DNA of 64,000 bases, taken from positions 62,001 through 126,000 of the forward strand of contig NZ_NIQA01000005.1 in NCBI RefSeq assembly GCF_002236805.1, in the 5' to 3' direction. Below are positions 1-8,012 of this stretch, piece by piece. Source of the DNA: Pusillimonas sp. T2. Its GTDB lineage: Bacteria > Pseudomonadota > Gammaproteobacteria > Burkholderiales > Burkholderiaceae_B. The translations under genes and the position numbers were made by a program. Numbering within the stretch: position 1 is the first letter of the stretch; each line of letters starts with the position of its first letter. Under the pieces are notes generated by a model. That model had not been told where the DNA came from. It worked only from the letters and a program-made list of their open reading frames with translations, and made no database searches.

Positions 1-994
1 CCAGACCGCGGGGCACATTGGTCATGACATTGGGTTTGATGTCGCGCAGGTGTTGTACTGTGCGGCCAATCAAGTGCGGCACGGGCTTGCCATCGTCAAG
101 GTAAAGCGTGCCGCCATGGCGCAGCACCATGGCCAGCGCACCATGGGCGCCGGCAGTGTGGTTCCAGGGTAACCAGTCGACCATCACCAGCGGCTCTTTG
201 GCCAGGAAAGGCCAGACTTGATCCCACAGCACGCCCGAGGCAATGATGTTGCGCTGGGTCATGATGACTGCTTTGGGGCTGCCGGTAGAGCCGGACGTCA
301 AGAGCAGGCGAGCGATGGTGTCGTGCCCCACCCGCCCGAAGGCCTCTTCAACAGCGTGGGTTGGGGTGGTTGCAACGGCCTGGTCAAAGGGTACAGCGTC
401 AGCATTGACAGTGTCGTCGCAAAGCCAGCGTGCGTTGGGGCTGTGGGCTCGTGCCACGGCCAGGGCTTTGGCAAACCGCTGACTATCGCTGGCATAGATC
501 AGCGATGGCAAAAATCGTTGTGACAGATCGGCAATTTTCCCGCAGGCCTCGGACATCAGGCTGTAGGCCGGTGAAACCGGCATGACCGGCACGCCGATTT
601 GCATGGCGGCAAATTGCAGTATGGCCTGGTTAATACTGTTCTCACTCAGAATCAGAATAGGTCGCTCAGCGGGCAATTGCTGGTCTAGCAGCCATTGCGA
701 AACGGCGTTGGCTTTTGCCAAGGCTTGGGCGTAGGTCAAGTGTTGCCATTGGCCGTCTGGGCCGGGTTCGGCCAAAAAAGTTTGATTGGGGCGTTCTGCG
801 GCATAACGATGCAGATACTCGCCAATTTGTTGTACGGGCAGCGCGGCCAGGGCTAGCCGGTTAGACAGAATTAGCGATCCGTCAGGCCGCGTTGTCAGTT
901 GAATGTCGATGGGAGCAAAGTCCACGTCGCGAAAGGGGGCGTCGGGGCGCAGAGGTTCGATGGCTTGAATGGTTTCTGGAATATGACGACTCAT
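1..994 (-). CDS. Feruloyl-CoA-synthase-like acyl-CoA ligase (3' end outside window)
   Basis: About 331 N-terminal residues of an ANL-superfamily ligase, which activates a carboxylic acid with ATP and transfers it to CoA. I translated it from the ATG at 994 (MSRHIPETIQAIEPL). The AMP-binding P-loop LLLTSGSTGSPK is visible. The stretch MVDWLPWNHTAGAH, followed by GGTLYLDDGKP and NVPRGL, is the arrangement typical of feruloyl-CoA synthases (Fcs). The start lies 16 bases after the stop of the oxidoreductase gene, so it is probably the seventh gene of the operon starting at 6951. The C-terminal lid domain is off the window. The real substrate may be another aromatic or heteroaromatic acid, given the pyridine-type neighbours. 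Confidence 0.8.
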   Translation of the reverse strand, partial: MSRHIPETIQAIEPLRPDAPFRDVDFAPIDIQLTTRPDGSLILSNRLALAALPVQQIGEYLHRYAAERPNQTFLAEPGPDGQWQHLTYAQALAKANAVSQWLLDQQLPAERPILILSENSINQAILQFAAMQIGVPVMPVSPAYSLMSEACGKIADLSQRFLPSLIYASDSQRFAKALAVARAHSPNARWLCDDTVNADAVPFDQAVATTPTHAVEEAFGRVGHDTIARLLLTSGSTGSPKAVIMTQRNIIASGVLWDQVWPFLAKEPLVMVDWLPWNHTAGAHGALAMVLRHGGTLYLDDGKPVPHLIGRTVQHLRDIKPNVMTNVPRGL

Positions 995-1010
995 GCTGCA
1001 GTATCCGTAA

Positions 1011-2009
1011 TCAGGGGGTGCTGAACCCCAGTAGAACTTTGGTGCCGCGCGGTGCGGAAGAGAAACGTTCCCAGATGTCCGTAAACGATTGGGCCGGCCA
1101 GGTTTCGTGCGGTGACGGCGTGAGCGTGCCCTGCGCCATGAGGCCGAACATTTGCGCCATTTGCTGCGTGAATGCCGATGTTTCTTGAACAAGCAGCCCG
1201 CCACAGTAAACGCCGACGACTGAGGCGCCCTTGAGCAGCAGCAAATTGGTGGGTACTTTTGGGATATCGCCGGCGGCAAAGCCGATGACCAGCAAACGCC
1301 CACGCCAAGCCAGGTTACGCACACCGGCCTCGGTGTAAAAGTCGCCAACTGGGTCAACGACGATGTCTGCGCCCGCCTTGCCCAGCAGTTCGCGCAGCCC
1401 TTCTTTTAGCGTGTCAGGCGTGACGGTGATATGTTTCTGGCGGGCGGTGTCTTCTAGCAGCAGGCCGTTTGGGGTGCGCGTAACGGTATACACCTGGGCG
1501 CCGGCATGACAGGCAATTTGCACACACGCTTTGCCTACCGCCCCATTGGCGCCGAACACGACCACGCGGTCACCGGCGGTCAGGCCCGCGCGGTCTATCA
1601 GGCCATGATAGGCCGTAAGGTGCGAGTTGATGGAGGCCACCGCGTCGGCGGGCGCCAGGCCGGCAGGGATATGAACCAGGCGGTGGGCGGGGGCGATCAG
1701 GCGCGCGGCCCATGCCCCTACAACTCCGCTGGAGACCACCGCGTCGCCGGGCTTGAAACCGCGCACCTCGCTACCAACTTCGATGATTTTTCCGGCGGCA
1801 TCCAGGCCGGGGGTAAAGGGCAGGTTGGGCTTGTCTTGATAACGCCCCTGCACCAGCAAATGATCGGTAAAGTTGAACGCGGCACATTCAACGGCAATGC
1901 GTACGTCAGATGGGCCTAGGGCGGGGGTCTCGGCGGTAACAATGTCGATGGCCGGCGGGTTGCCATAGGCGGTGCATCGCAAGGCAAACTCTGGGGTGTT
2001 TTGGGTCAT
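1011..2009 (-). CDS. MDR-family NADPH:quinone oxidoreductase-like protein
   Basis: A 332-residue medium-chain dehydrogenase/reductase. The N-terminal GroES-like part carries the usual DHLLVQGRYQ and PGLDAAGKIIEVG segments. The Rossmann part has VVFGANGAVGKACVQIA, the NADPH-binding AxGxxG signature of the quinone oxidoreductase branch. The cysteine cluster of zinc alcohol dehydrogenases is not seen, so it is probably zinc-free. I chose the ATG at 2009 (MTQNTPEFAL); the frame stays open to 2111, but the extra residues are not family-like and run towards the preceding gene. It sits 16 bases upstream of the ligase gene in the catabolic operon. It may reduce an unsaturated intermediate; the substrate is unknown. 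Confidence 0.8.
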   Translation of the reverse strand: MTQNTPEFALRCTAYGNPPAIDIVTAETPALGPSDVRIAVECAAFNFTDHLLVQGRYQDKPNLPFTPGLDAAGKIIEVGSEVRGFKPGDAVVSSGVVGAWAARLIAPAHRLVHIPAGLAPADAVASINSHLTAYHGLIDRAGLTAGDRVVVFGANGAVGKACVQIACHAGAQVYTVTRTPNGLLLEDTARQKHITVTPDTLKEGLRELLGKAGADIVVDPVGDFYTEAGVRNLAWRGRLLVIGFAAGDIPKVPTNLLLLKGASVVGVYCGGLLVQETSAFTQQMAQMFGLMAQGTLTPSPHETWPAQSFTDIWERFSSAPRGTKVLLGFSTP

Positions 2010-2085
2010 TCGGAAACCTGCAAGATACGACCAGCTCCGGCCGGCCATGGGTTGGCCGACCGGTGAGCTGAAAGCTAATGAAATG

Positions 2086-2109
2086 GCGGGCGACCGGATA
2101 GCCGCCCGC
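2086..2109 (-). terminator. Weak hairpin between the binding-protein and oxidoreductase genes
   Basis: A 7-bp GC-only stem (GCGGGCG/CGCCCGC) with a 10-base loop lies just after the stop at 2116. No clear T run follows on the minus strand. It may attenuate transcription inside the operon or protect the upstream mRNA from 3' decay. Confidence 0.3.
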
Positions 2110-2115
2110 AAGGCC

Positions 2116-3261
2116 TTATTTGGCCAGTGCCCAGGTGCCGTCTTTAACCGTCACCAGTTCGACGCCGCGATGGTCAAAACCGCTATGGTCCTGGGGCGTC
2201 ATGTTGTAAATGCCCTGGGTGCCGGGGACTTCTTTGATGTTTTCAAGCGCGTCGCGCAGAGCGACCCGGAAGGCTTCGGTGCCGGGTTTTGCGACTTTGA
2301 GTGCCTCGGGCACAGCCTTTTCCAGCAAAATGCCTGCATCCATCATGTTGCCGCCAAATGTGGCGGGTTCGGTGCCGTGCATGGCTTTATAGGCATTGAT
2401 GTAGTCAAGTGCCACTTTCTTGGCGGGGTTGCTGTCGGGCACGTCGTTGGGTACAAGCATGACGCTGCCACCCAGAATGGTGCCTTCGATTTTTTTACCG
2501 CCCAGTTTGATGAACTCGTTTAGTGCCGCACCGTGGGTCTGGTAGAAGGGACCTTTGTAGTTCATGTCGGTGAGCGTGACTTGCGGCAATACTGCTGGCC
2601 CGCCCGGGGCCGCGACCAGCACGGCGTCGGGTTTGGCCGACAAAATACGCAATGCTTGGCCCGTGACCGATGTATCGGGCCGCTTGAAACGTTCGTTGGC
2701 AATGATTTCGATGCCGCGCGCTTTGGCCGCATCGGAGGCCACCTTGAACCAGGTCTCGCCGAACGTATCGCCGGTGCCAATAAAGCCGATGGTTTTGACC
2801 CCATTGGCTTTCATGTGGTCGAACAGTTTGTCGGCAACCAGGCCGTCGTTTTGCGTGGTTTTAAATACCCAGCGACGTTTTTCGTCCATGGGCAGGACGA
2901 TGGCGATGGTACCGACGGGGGCCAATGTGGGCAGCTTGGCTTCGGCGACGAAGTCAAGAATGGCCATGGCATTGGGTGAGCTTGACGGCCCGACCAGCAC
3001 ATCGATTTTCTCTTCCGAGATTAGCTTTTTGACAACGGTGACGGTGTTGGATGGATCGCTGCCGTCGTCGAATGTGATGTATTCGACTTTCTGGCCGCCG
3101 ATCTCTTTGGGCATGAGGGGCACGGTGTTCTTCTGCGGAATGCCGATGAGCGATACCGGGCCGGTGGCCGACGAAACGACGCCGACTTTAAGCTGGGCGT
3201 GTGCCGATGCGGCAAAAGCCAGACCGGCAATCAGGGCAAACAATGTTTTTTTAAGTTGCAT
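2116..3261 (-). CDS. ABC transporter substrate-binding protein, branched-chain amino acid type
   Basis: A 381-residue periplasmic binding protein of the LivK/Peripla_BP_6 fold. Residues 1-22 form a signal peptide (lysines, hydrophobic core, ASAHA cleavage site), followed by QLKVGVVSSATGPVSLIG, the usual first strand and ligand loop. Relatives of this subfamily often bind aromatic acids. No permease or ATPase gene lies next to it in the window, so it either uses a transporter encoded elsewhere or one downstream of position 1. Its place inside a catabolic operon suggests that it captures the operon's growth substrate. The next gene upstream, the flavin reductase, ends 93 bases away. Confidence 0.88.
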   Translation of the reverse strand: MQLKKTLFALIAGLAFAASAHAQLKVGVVSSATGPVSLIGIPQKNTVPLMPKEIGGQKVEYITFDDGSDPSNTVTVVKKLISEEKIDVLVGPSSSPNAMAILDFVAEAKLPTLAPVGTIAIVLPMDEKRRWVFKTTQNDGLVADKLFDHMKANGVKTIGFIGTGDTFGETWFKVASDAAKARGIEIIANERFKRPDTSVTGQALRILSAKPDAVLVAAPGGPAVLPQVTLTDMNYKGPFYQTHGAALNEFIKLGGKKIEGTILGGSVMLVPNDVPDSNPAKKVALDYINAYKAMHGTEPATFGGNMMDAGILLEKAVPEALKVAKPGTEAFRVALRDALENIKEVPGTQGIYNMTPQDHSGFDHRGVELVTVKDGTWALAK

Positions 3262-3354
3262 GAGGTGTCTCCGGGTTGTTGTACTACGTTGATCGGGTTG
3301 AATCAGCGCCAGACGACTGCGGTCTGTCAGGTTGGGGTGGGTGAGCCTGCTGTC

Positions 3355-3843
3355 TTATTGTTCGTGGGTGGCGGTAGCGTATCGACCTTGCCAGTACACC
3401 AATGGCGGGCCGTCGCGGTGGCTGAAATGCTCGACAAGACCCAAAATAATGTCGTGATCGCCGGCCTGGACCAACGTGTGGGTGTCGCACTCGAAAGTCG
3501 CCAGTGCGCCGTCAATGACAGGGAGGCCATATGCCGACGGTGTGAACGCAATGCCCTGGAAGCGCCCTTCGATGGGGCCCGTCATTTGCTGGGCCACATG
3601 ACGCTGGTCGCGCGCCAGAATGTTCACGACGAAGCGGCCCTGGCGGCTGATGACCTGGTGTGCCGTTGTGCCGCGTACAACGTTCCAGCTGATCATCGGC
3701 GGCGACATCGACACACTCGAGAATGAATTGATTGTCAGGCCATAGGGCTGGCCGTCTTCAGCCAGCATCGTAATGACGGCGATGCCGGTGGCAAACCGGC
3801 CAAATGCCTGACGCAGTTCCGGTTTCTGATTAGTCGTCATCAC
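3355..3843 (-). CDS. Flavin reductase domain protein (partner of a two-component monooxygenase)
   Basis: A 162-residue protein of the HpaC/flavin_Reduct family. These enzymes use NAD(P)H to make reduced FMN or FAD for a separate oxygenase. FGRFATGIAVITM and GLTINSFSSVSMSPPMISWNV are the conserved flavin-binding segments. Its start overlaps the end of the acyl-CoA-dehydrogenase-fold gene by 14 bases (or 11 if the second Met at 3840 is used), so the two are probably translationally coupled and supply each other. This pairing is the main reason to read the upstream gene as an oxygenase. Confidence 0.87.
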   Translation of the reverse strand: MMTTNQKPELRQAFGRFATGIAVITMLAEDGQPYGLTINSFSSVSMSPPMISWNVVRGTTAHQVISRQGRFVVNILARDQRHVAQQMTGPIEGRFQGIAFTPSAYGLPVIDGALATFECDTHTLVQAGDHDIILGLVEHFSHRDGPPLVYWQGRYATATHEQ

Positions 3844-5092
3844 GTTCGCCTTCCTTGTATAAAAGTCCGTAGCCCAGGCGGTCTATACAGATTTCGGCTG
3901 TCCAGGGCAGCATCAGCGCGCCACACCGGCTATCGCGGTACAGGCGCTCGAGGGGGAATGTCTTCAGCATGGCCTGGCCACCGCAAACGCGGACCGCCAT
4001 GGCGCATATCTCGGCACAGTATTCCATAACTGTGTACTGGCAGGCATAGGCGCGTGAGCGTTCTTCGCGGCTGGGTCGGCGCTTGAACTCGGATGTGACA
4101 CGATGGAACAAGGCCCAGGCCTGTTGCAGCTTGATATACATCTCGGCGATGGCGTGTTGTTTGGTGGGATACATGCGGCGTTTGACGTTGACGCCGGCGA
4201 CATCGCCCCGCAGATAGGCTACAGAAAAGTCGAAAGCGGCCTGAGCAACACCCATATAAGTGGGGGTGAGCGTCATGAACATGTGCGGATACTGCGATGC
4301 CGCTTTGATGTAGATGCCTCGGGGCATCAGTTGGGCGGTGTCGGGTACATGCACATCTTTGAAAATAAGCGTGCGCGAGACAGTGCCTCGCATGCCCAGA
4401 GGATCCCAGTCGCCGACCACCGAAACACCAGGTGCATCGGCCGGGATGGCGATGAACAGCGTGTCGGCCAAGGTGGCATTGGGCACGTCTTCGGTACACA
4501 AGACGCCGTAGTAATTGGCATGGCCTGACAATGACGCGAAAATTTTCTTGCCATTGAGCACCCAGCCGCTGTCGCTGCGGGTGGCCGTGGTGCCAAAGGG
4601 GTGCTTGCCGGCGGCGGCGCCACTGCCTTCTGAAAATGGTTGCGAATAGATGCTGCCATTGATCATGTTGCCGTAATGAATCGCCCGGTTGTGTTCGTGC
4701 GATTCGCGCTCGGCATCGGTCAGGTCCATGGCGTCGATCATGTCGGCCGTCCAGAGGGCGTTGGCATTATGCATATTGAAGGTGTTGGCTGTATTGCCGC
4801 AGTAATAGGCAATACGGCTGGCCACCAGCGTGTAGGTGCGATAGTCGGCGCCCAGGCCGCCCAGGCGTTTGGGTACGCACAACCCCAAAAAGCCCATGGC
4901 TTTCAGGTCTTCGTAGTTTTCTGTGGGGAAACTGGCTTCACGGTCGTGTTTAAAAGCACGTTCGGCCCATTTGACGCCGTATTCGTCGACTTTAGCGATA
5001 AGGTGTTTTTGCTCGTCAGTCAGGGGCAGGCCATGAAAGTGGGCATTGCTGTCGGCAGAGTGAGCGTATTCGGCGAGGTAGCTGCTATCCAT
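3830..5092 (-). CDS. Acyl-CoA-dehydrogenase-fold protein, likely FMNH2/FADH2-dependent monooxygenase
   Basis: A 420-residue protein with the full acyl-CoA dehydrogenase fold: an all-alpha N-terminal part, a beta middle (GWVLNGKKIFASLSG, PLGMRGTVSRTLIF) and an alpha C-terminal part (RVCGGQAML, LERLYRDSRCGALM). The C-terminal motif that carries the catalytic Glu of short-chain dehydrogenases (YEGT) aligns with LPWT here, putting Pro396 at the Glu position. It overlaps a flavin reductase gene. The combination fits group D flavin monooxygenases such as DszC or HsaA that took over the dehydrogenase fold. The substrate is unknown; hydroxylation of a pyridine or aromatic ring would fit the NicX homologue upstream. 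A dehydrogenase with a relocated base is less likely. Confidence 0.8.
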   Translation of the reverse strand: MDSSYLAEYAHSADSNAHFHGLPLTDEQKHLIAKVDEYGVKWAERAFKHDREASFPTENYEDLKAMGFLGLCVPKRLGGLGADYRTYTLVASRIAYYCGNTANTFNMHNANALWTADMIDAMDLTDAERESHEHNRAIHYGNMINGSIYSQPFSEGSGAAAGKHPFGTTATRSDSGWVLNGKKIFASLSGHANYYGVLCTEDVPNATLADTLFIAIPADAPGVSVVGDWDPLGMRGTVSRTLIFKDVHVPDTAQLMPRGIYIKAASQYPHMFMTLTPTYMGVAQAAFDFSVAYLRGDVAGVNVKRRMYPTKQHAIAEMYIKLQQAWALFHRVTSEFKRRPSREERSRAYACQYTVMEYCAEICAMAVRVCGGQAMLKTFPLERLYRDSRCGALMLPWTAEICIDRLGYGLLYKEGERDDD

Positions 5093-5137
5093 GTTGGTAT
5101 CCAGTAATTGCGGTAGGTATGTGTGTTTTGGGCGTGC

Positions 5138-5914
5138 TTACGCGAACCGTGTCAGAAAGGTGTCGACGACCTGATTGAACTGTGCCGGGTTCTCGAGGTT
5201 GGCCATGTGTTTGGTGCCGGGCAGTGTTTCAAGGCGGGCACCCGGAATGGCGTCGGCCATGCGTTGCATGCCTTTGGGCGGCGCCTGGGTGTCGAGTTCA
5301 CCCGCCAACAAGAGTGTGGGCACAGCAATGTCGGGCAGGCGGTCTTTGTAGTCGAATGTGACCAGCAGGCGCATGTAGTCGATATAACGGCTTTTTTCGA
5401 TGTTGGCGGCGCTGATTTCGGCCAACTGCCGCATGTGAGTGGAGATGTCTGGCCCCATGAAGCTGGCCAGCATGTCGGGGGCGGCCTGGGCAAAGCTGTG
5501 GTAGCGAGTCATGGGTTCGGTGCGCTGTCGCAGGAAGTCTTCTTTCCATTGCGGATCGGTGCTGCCAAACCCTGCGCTGGTCGCCGACAGAATGAGTCCG
5601 GCAACCCGATGGGGGTATTGGTGGTAGAAAGCCTGTGCAACCATGCCGCCAATCGAATGACCGAGCACGATCGCCTTTGAAATGCCTGACGCATCCAGCA
5701 TGTCGGCCAGTGCGTCGGCCAGCTCGGGCCAGCCGAGCATGGGCAAGGCGGGTGAGGGCCCGTAGCCGGGGGCCGTCCACGCGATGGTGTGTCGATGGCG
5801 ACCAAAGTGATTGAGTTGGGGCAGCCAGACTTCGGCCGTCGAGCCCATGCCGTGCAAAAGTACCAATGGCGTGTTGCCATGGCCTGCGGCCAGCCAGGTA
5901 GGCGTCATGTTCAT
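5138..5914 (-). CDS. Alpha/beta hydrolase, candidate N-formylmaleamate deformylase (NicD/PicE-like)
   Basis: A 258-residue alpha/beta hydrolase. The oxyanion HGMGSTAEVW, nucleophile GHSIGG (Ser87), acid GELDTQ (Asp208) and base GTKHMANLE (His236) form a complete triad. I chose the ATG at 5914 because it overlaps the dioxygenase stop as ATGA; a longer frame to 6148 only reads across that gene. NicX-type dioxygenases produce N-formylmaleamate, and the next enzyme (NicD) belongs to this fold, so position and fold agree. On sequence alone it could also be a 3-oxoadipate enol-lactonase-like or C-C hydrolase. Confidence 0.82.
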   Translation of the reverse strand: MNMTPTWLAAGHGNTPLVLLHGMGSTAEVWLPQLNHFGRHRHTIAWTAPGYGPSPALPMLGWPELADALADMLDASGISKAIVLGHSIGGMVAQAFYHQYPHRVAGLILSATSAGFGSTDPQWKEDFLRQRTEPMTRYHSFAQAAPDMLASFMGPDISTHMRQLAEISAANIEKSRYIDYMRLLVTFDYKDRLPDIAVPTLLLAGELDTQAPPKGMQRMADAIPGARLETLPGTKHMANLENPAQFNQVVDTFLTRFA

Positions 5915-6951
5915 TGGAAAACGTCGTTGCAAAGTTGGCCTTGGTCGACCACGGTGATGCCGTCCAGGGCCACTGTGCAGTGGCGCATGGGCAGATCGAA
6001 GTGGCCCAGGGTGTGGCGTCCGGCGACATCGTTCGCGCCGGTCGAATACAGGAAGTTGCCTGCAAATGCCCGAAGTTCTGTGCCGTTGGTGTCGGCTTTG
6101 TCGAACATTTGCAGGGCGTCCCAGCGGGCTTGCGGGTTCATGCCCCACCCGACATGACTGACGGCATACGCGTCGCGATCTTGCCAGGCCGCCATGTAGC
6201 TGCGCATCAGTTCGGCGTCGAGGTTTTTGCCCTCGATGCGCGCGACATAGTCATTTTCAATGTGCAGCGTCACGGGTTGTTCGAGGTAACGCTTGAAGGT
6301 CAGGTTGACGTCGCCGATGTCCATGACCAGCGTGCCGTTGACGGTGTTGGCTGCTGGGAAAGCCAGGCAGATGCCGCCAGGCCAGTGCTGTACCAGACCG
6401 GGTCGGTCGGCGCCCCCCCAGACGCCCCCCACTTTGGCGTGATTCAGGTCGATGGTCAGGTGGGTGCCCGCAGCTGATGTGACCGTCATGACTTTGGCAT
6501 TGGCCAGCATCTTGACGCCTTTTTTTACGGCGGCAGTCAGGTCCTGGTCGGTGGTCAGGCGTTCGAGTGTTTCGGGGTGCTCGTTGCTGACCATGAGTAC
6601 GCGTGCACCTGAACCCAGAATGCCGGGCAGCTCGGGCGAGTGCAGCAGGCCCTCGACCGTGAGGTCGACGACGAGGCCTGGTCCCGACAAGGCCTGGATG
6701 ACGGGCGCCATGTTTTGAATGACATGTGACGCACCCGTGGATCGCACGGGGACAGGCGTGTTGATGGCCAGCGACGGAACGGTGATTTGTACTGGGATGG
6801 CGCCCATGCGCGCCAGGGCCAGTTCGGCCAGTTGAACATTGATACTGCGGCTTTCGGTTTCGGTCAGCAAGCGGACAATTTCGCCGGTTTCGACCTTGCA
6901 TTTGCGAAACATGATTTCGAATGCGCGAATCCATTTTTCCTGAATTTTCAT
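5911..6951 (-). CDS. nicX: 2,5-dihydroxypyridine 5,6-dioxygenase homologue (NicX/PicD type)
   Basis: A 346-residue member of the aminopeptidase-T-like (M29) dioxygenases. NicX opens 2,5-dihydroxypyridine between C5 and C6 with O2 and Fe(II), giving N-formylmaleamate in nicotinate and picolinate breakdown. Landmarks are GLLHSPE (101-107), GGADRPGLVQHWPGG (179-193), DIGDVNLTFKRYL (211-223), SHVGWGM with His266, and GHFDLPMRHC with His317 and Asp319. The last three residues correspond to the 2-His-1-Asp iron ligands of Pseudomonas NicX at nearly the same positions (from memory of that protein). It is the first gene of the operon, with a good promoter 46 bases upstream. A related substituted dihydroxypyridine could be the true substrate. 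Confidence 0.82.
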   Translation of the reverse strand: MKIQEKWIRAFEIMFRKCKVETGEIVRLLTETESRSINVQLAELALARMGAIPVQITVPSLAINTPVPVRSTGASHVIQNMAPVIQALSGPGLVVDLTVEGLLHSPELPGILGSGARVLMVSNEHPETLERLTTDQDLTAAVKKGVKMLANAKVMTVTSAAGTHLTIDLNHAKVGGVWGGADRPGLVQHWPGGICLAFPAANTVNGTLVMDIGDVNLTFKRYLEQPVTLHIENDYVARIEGKNLDAELMRSYMAAWQDRDAYAVSHVGWGMNPQARWDALQMFDKADTNGTELRAFAGNFLYSTGANDVAGRHTLGHFDLPMRHCTVALDGITVVDQGQLCNDVFQ

Positions 6952-6987
6952 CTTGGCGTGCTCCGGCTTTTTTCTATTAATAGTCTA

Positions 6988-7089
6988 GTTGGTCGAATAA
7001 TAGCTATAGTCAGTTTTTCAGGTCAATAGTTTTATATAGAATAAGTGATTGGGGTTTTTCCTAATAAAACGACTGGTTGGACTATTATT
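6988..7089. repeat. Two direct repeats of GTTGGWC-type motif, possible operators
   Basis: GTTGGTCGAATAAT (6988-7001) recurs as GTTGGACTATTATT (7076-7089), matching at 10 of 14 positions. The first copy covers the -10 box of the minus promoter. The second contains a TATTAT that could serve the plus side. They may bind a regulator; none is encoded nearby in the window. Confidence 0.35.
6997..7026 (-). promoter_or_regulatory. Sigma70-type promoter of the catabolic operon
   Basis: On the minus strand TTGACC (7026-7021) and TATTAT (7002-6997) are separated by 18 bases; each box matches the consensus at five of six positions. Transcription would start near 6990, about 40 bases before the dioxygenase ATG at 6951. 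Confidence 0.6.
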
Positions 7090-7263
7090 GAGAGTGGTAG
7101 AAGCGTGGGTAAGAAGCTTTTGATGCGCGCCTTGGGGCGTGGCGTTACCGGATTCAGGCGGCTGGCGCCAATGACAGTGCGGCGGCGATAAAACGGCGTT
7201 CTTACGCGGCAAGAAGGGCGCTTCATAGTATGCTCAGAGGCTTTCAAGGATGCGTGAGCCCTT

Positions 7264-8010
7264 ATGTCTGAAGACTTGTGTCGTCGCGATTTGCCGTTGC
7301 TGATTGTGTTGCCGCATGCGGGTGCTGCGGCTTATCAGTACGCGCCGCTTGCCGCAACACTTAATGCAGATTTCGCGGTACGTTGCCTCGAATTACCTGG
7401 CCGGGGCAAGCGCGCGCGCGAACCCTTTGTCACGGATATCGCGGCGGCCTTGGCCGACATCAACCGGCAACTTGGGGAGCTGGACGGGCAGCCCTGGGTC
7501 TTGTTCGGGCATAGCCTGGGCGCCCATCTGGGTATGGCTTTGTTGCGCGACCGCCGACGCAGTGGTTTGTCGTTGCCGTCGTTGTTTTTTGCCTCGGGTG
7601 CCGTGGCGCCGTCAGCCTACCGGGTCAGGAACGTGGCCGCACTCTCCAGCGATGCGTTCTGGGATGAGGTGCGTGCTTACGGCGGCGTGCCCGAAGTGCT
7701 GCTTCAGGATGCCGAGTATCGGTCCTACTTCGAGACGATATTGCGCCACGACATGCGCTTACTGGAGCATGCCCCGCAGTACGCGCTTACGCCCGACCGG
7801 CGCGAGCGCGCGGTCCCGGTACCCGTGCCGGTTGTTGCGCTGCGGGGTGGGGATGACCCGGCGTGTCATGCCATGGCTACTTGGCAAGACGAAACCATCT
7901 TTCCGTTGCAGCAACAGACGTTTCCCGGCGGACATTTTTATTTGTTCGATGCGTTACCGGCTGTGGCTGCTGTGGTGCGCGAGGCGTGCACCGCGCGCAT
8001 GCCCGATTGA
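7264..8010 (+). CDS. Type II (editing) thioesterase of the NRPS-PKS cluster
   Basis: A 248-residue stand-alone thioesterase of the GrsT/SrfAD family, which hydrolyses misprimed or stalled acyl groups from carrier proteins. It opens with LPHAGAAAYQY, the usual lid-side motif. The triad is Ser84 in GHSLGAHLG, an Asp in RGGDDP (197/198) and His224 in GGHFYLF. It is immediately followed by the phosphopantetheinyl transferase (2-base gap) and faces the megasynthase operon. None of the three megasynthases has a terminal thioesterase, so this enzyme may also take part in product release, although its family usually only edits. Confidence 0.9.
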   Translation: MSEDLCRRDLPLLIVLPHAGAAAYQYAPLAATLNADFAVRCLELPGRGKRAREPFVTDIAAALADINRQLGELDGQPWVLFGHSLGAHLGMALLRDRRRSGLSLPSLFFASGAVAPSAYRVRNVAALSSDAFWDEVRAYGGVPEVLLQDAEYRSYFETILRHDMRLLEHAPQYALTPDRRERAVPVPVPVVALRGGDDPACHAMATWQDETIFPLQQQTFPGGHFYLFDALPAVAAVVREACTARMPD

Positions 8011-8012
8011 CG

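Larger units (their letters stand above)
6952..7263. other. 312-bp divergent intergenic region
   Basis: This AT-rich gap separates the catabolic operon (minus) from the thioesterase/PPTase pair (plus). It contains a good sigma70-type promoter for the minus side and two direct repeats listed separately. No convincing coding sequence was seen; the short minus-strand frames here lack a family-like sequence. A plus-strand promoter may use TAGAAT or TATTAT boxes between about 7035 and 7090, but none is convincing. Confidence 0.6.

Noticed and set aside
2564-3292. 242-residue open frame on the plus strand
   Set aside because: Antisense to the binding-protein gene, which has a clear signal peptide and fold; the plus frame has no ribosome-binding site or recognisable domain.
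5298-6065. 255-residue minus-strand frame across the hydrolase and dioxygenase genes
   Set aside because: A frameshifted shadow of two well-supported genes, rich in Arg, His and Cys.
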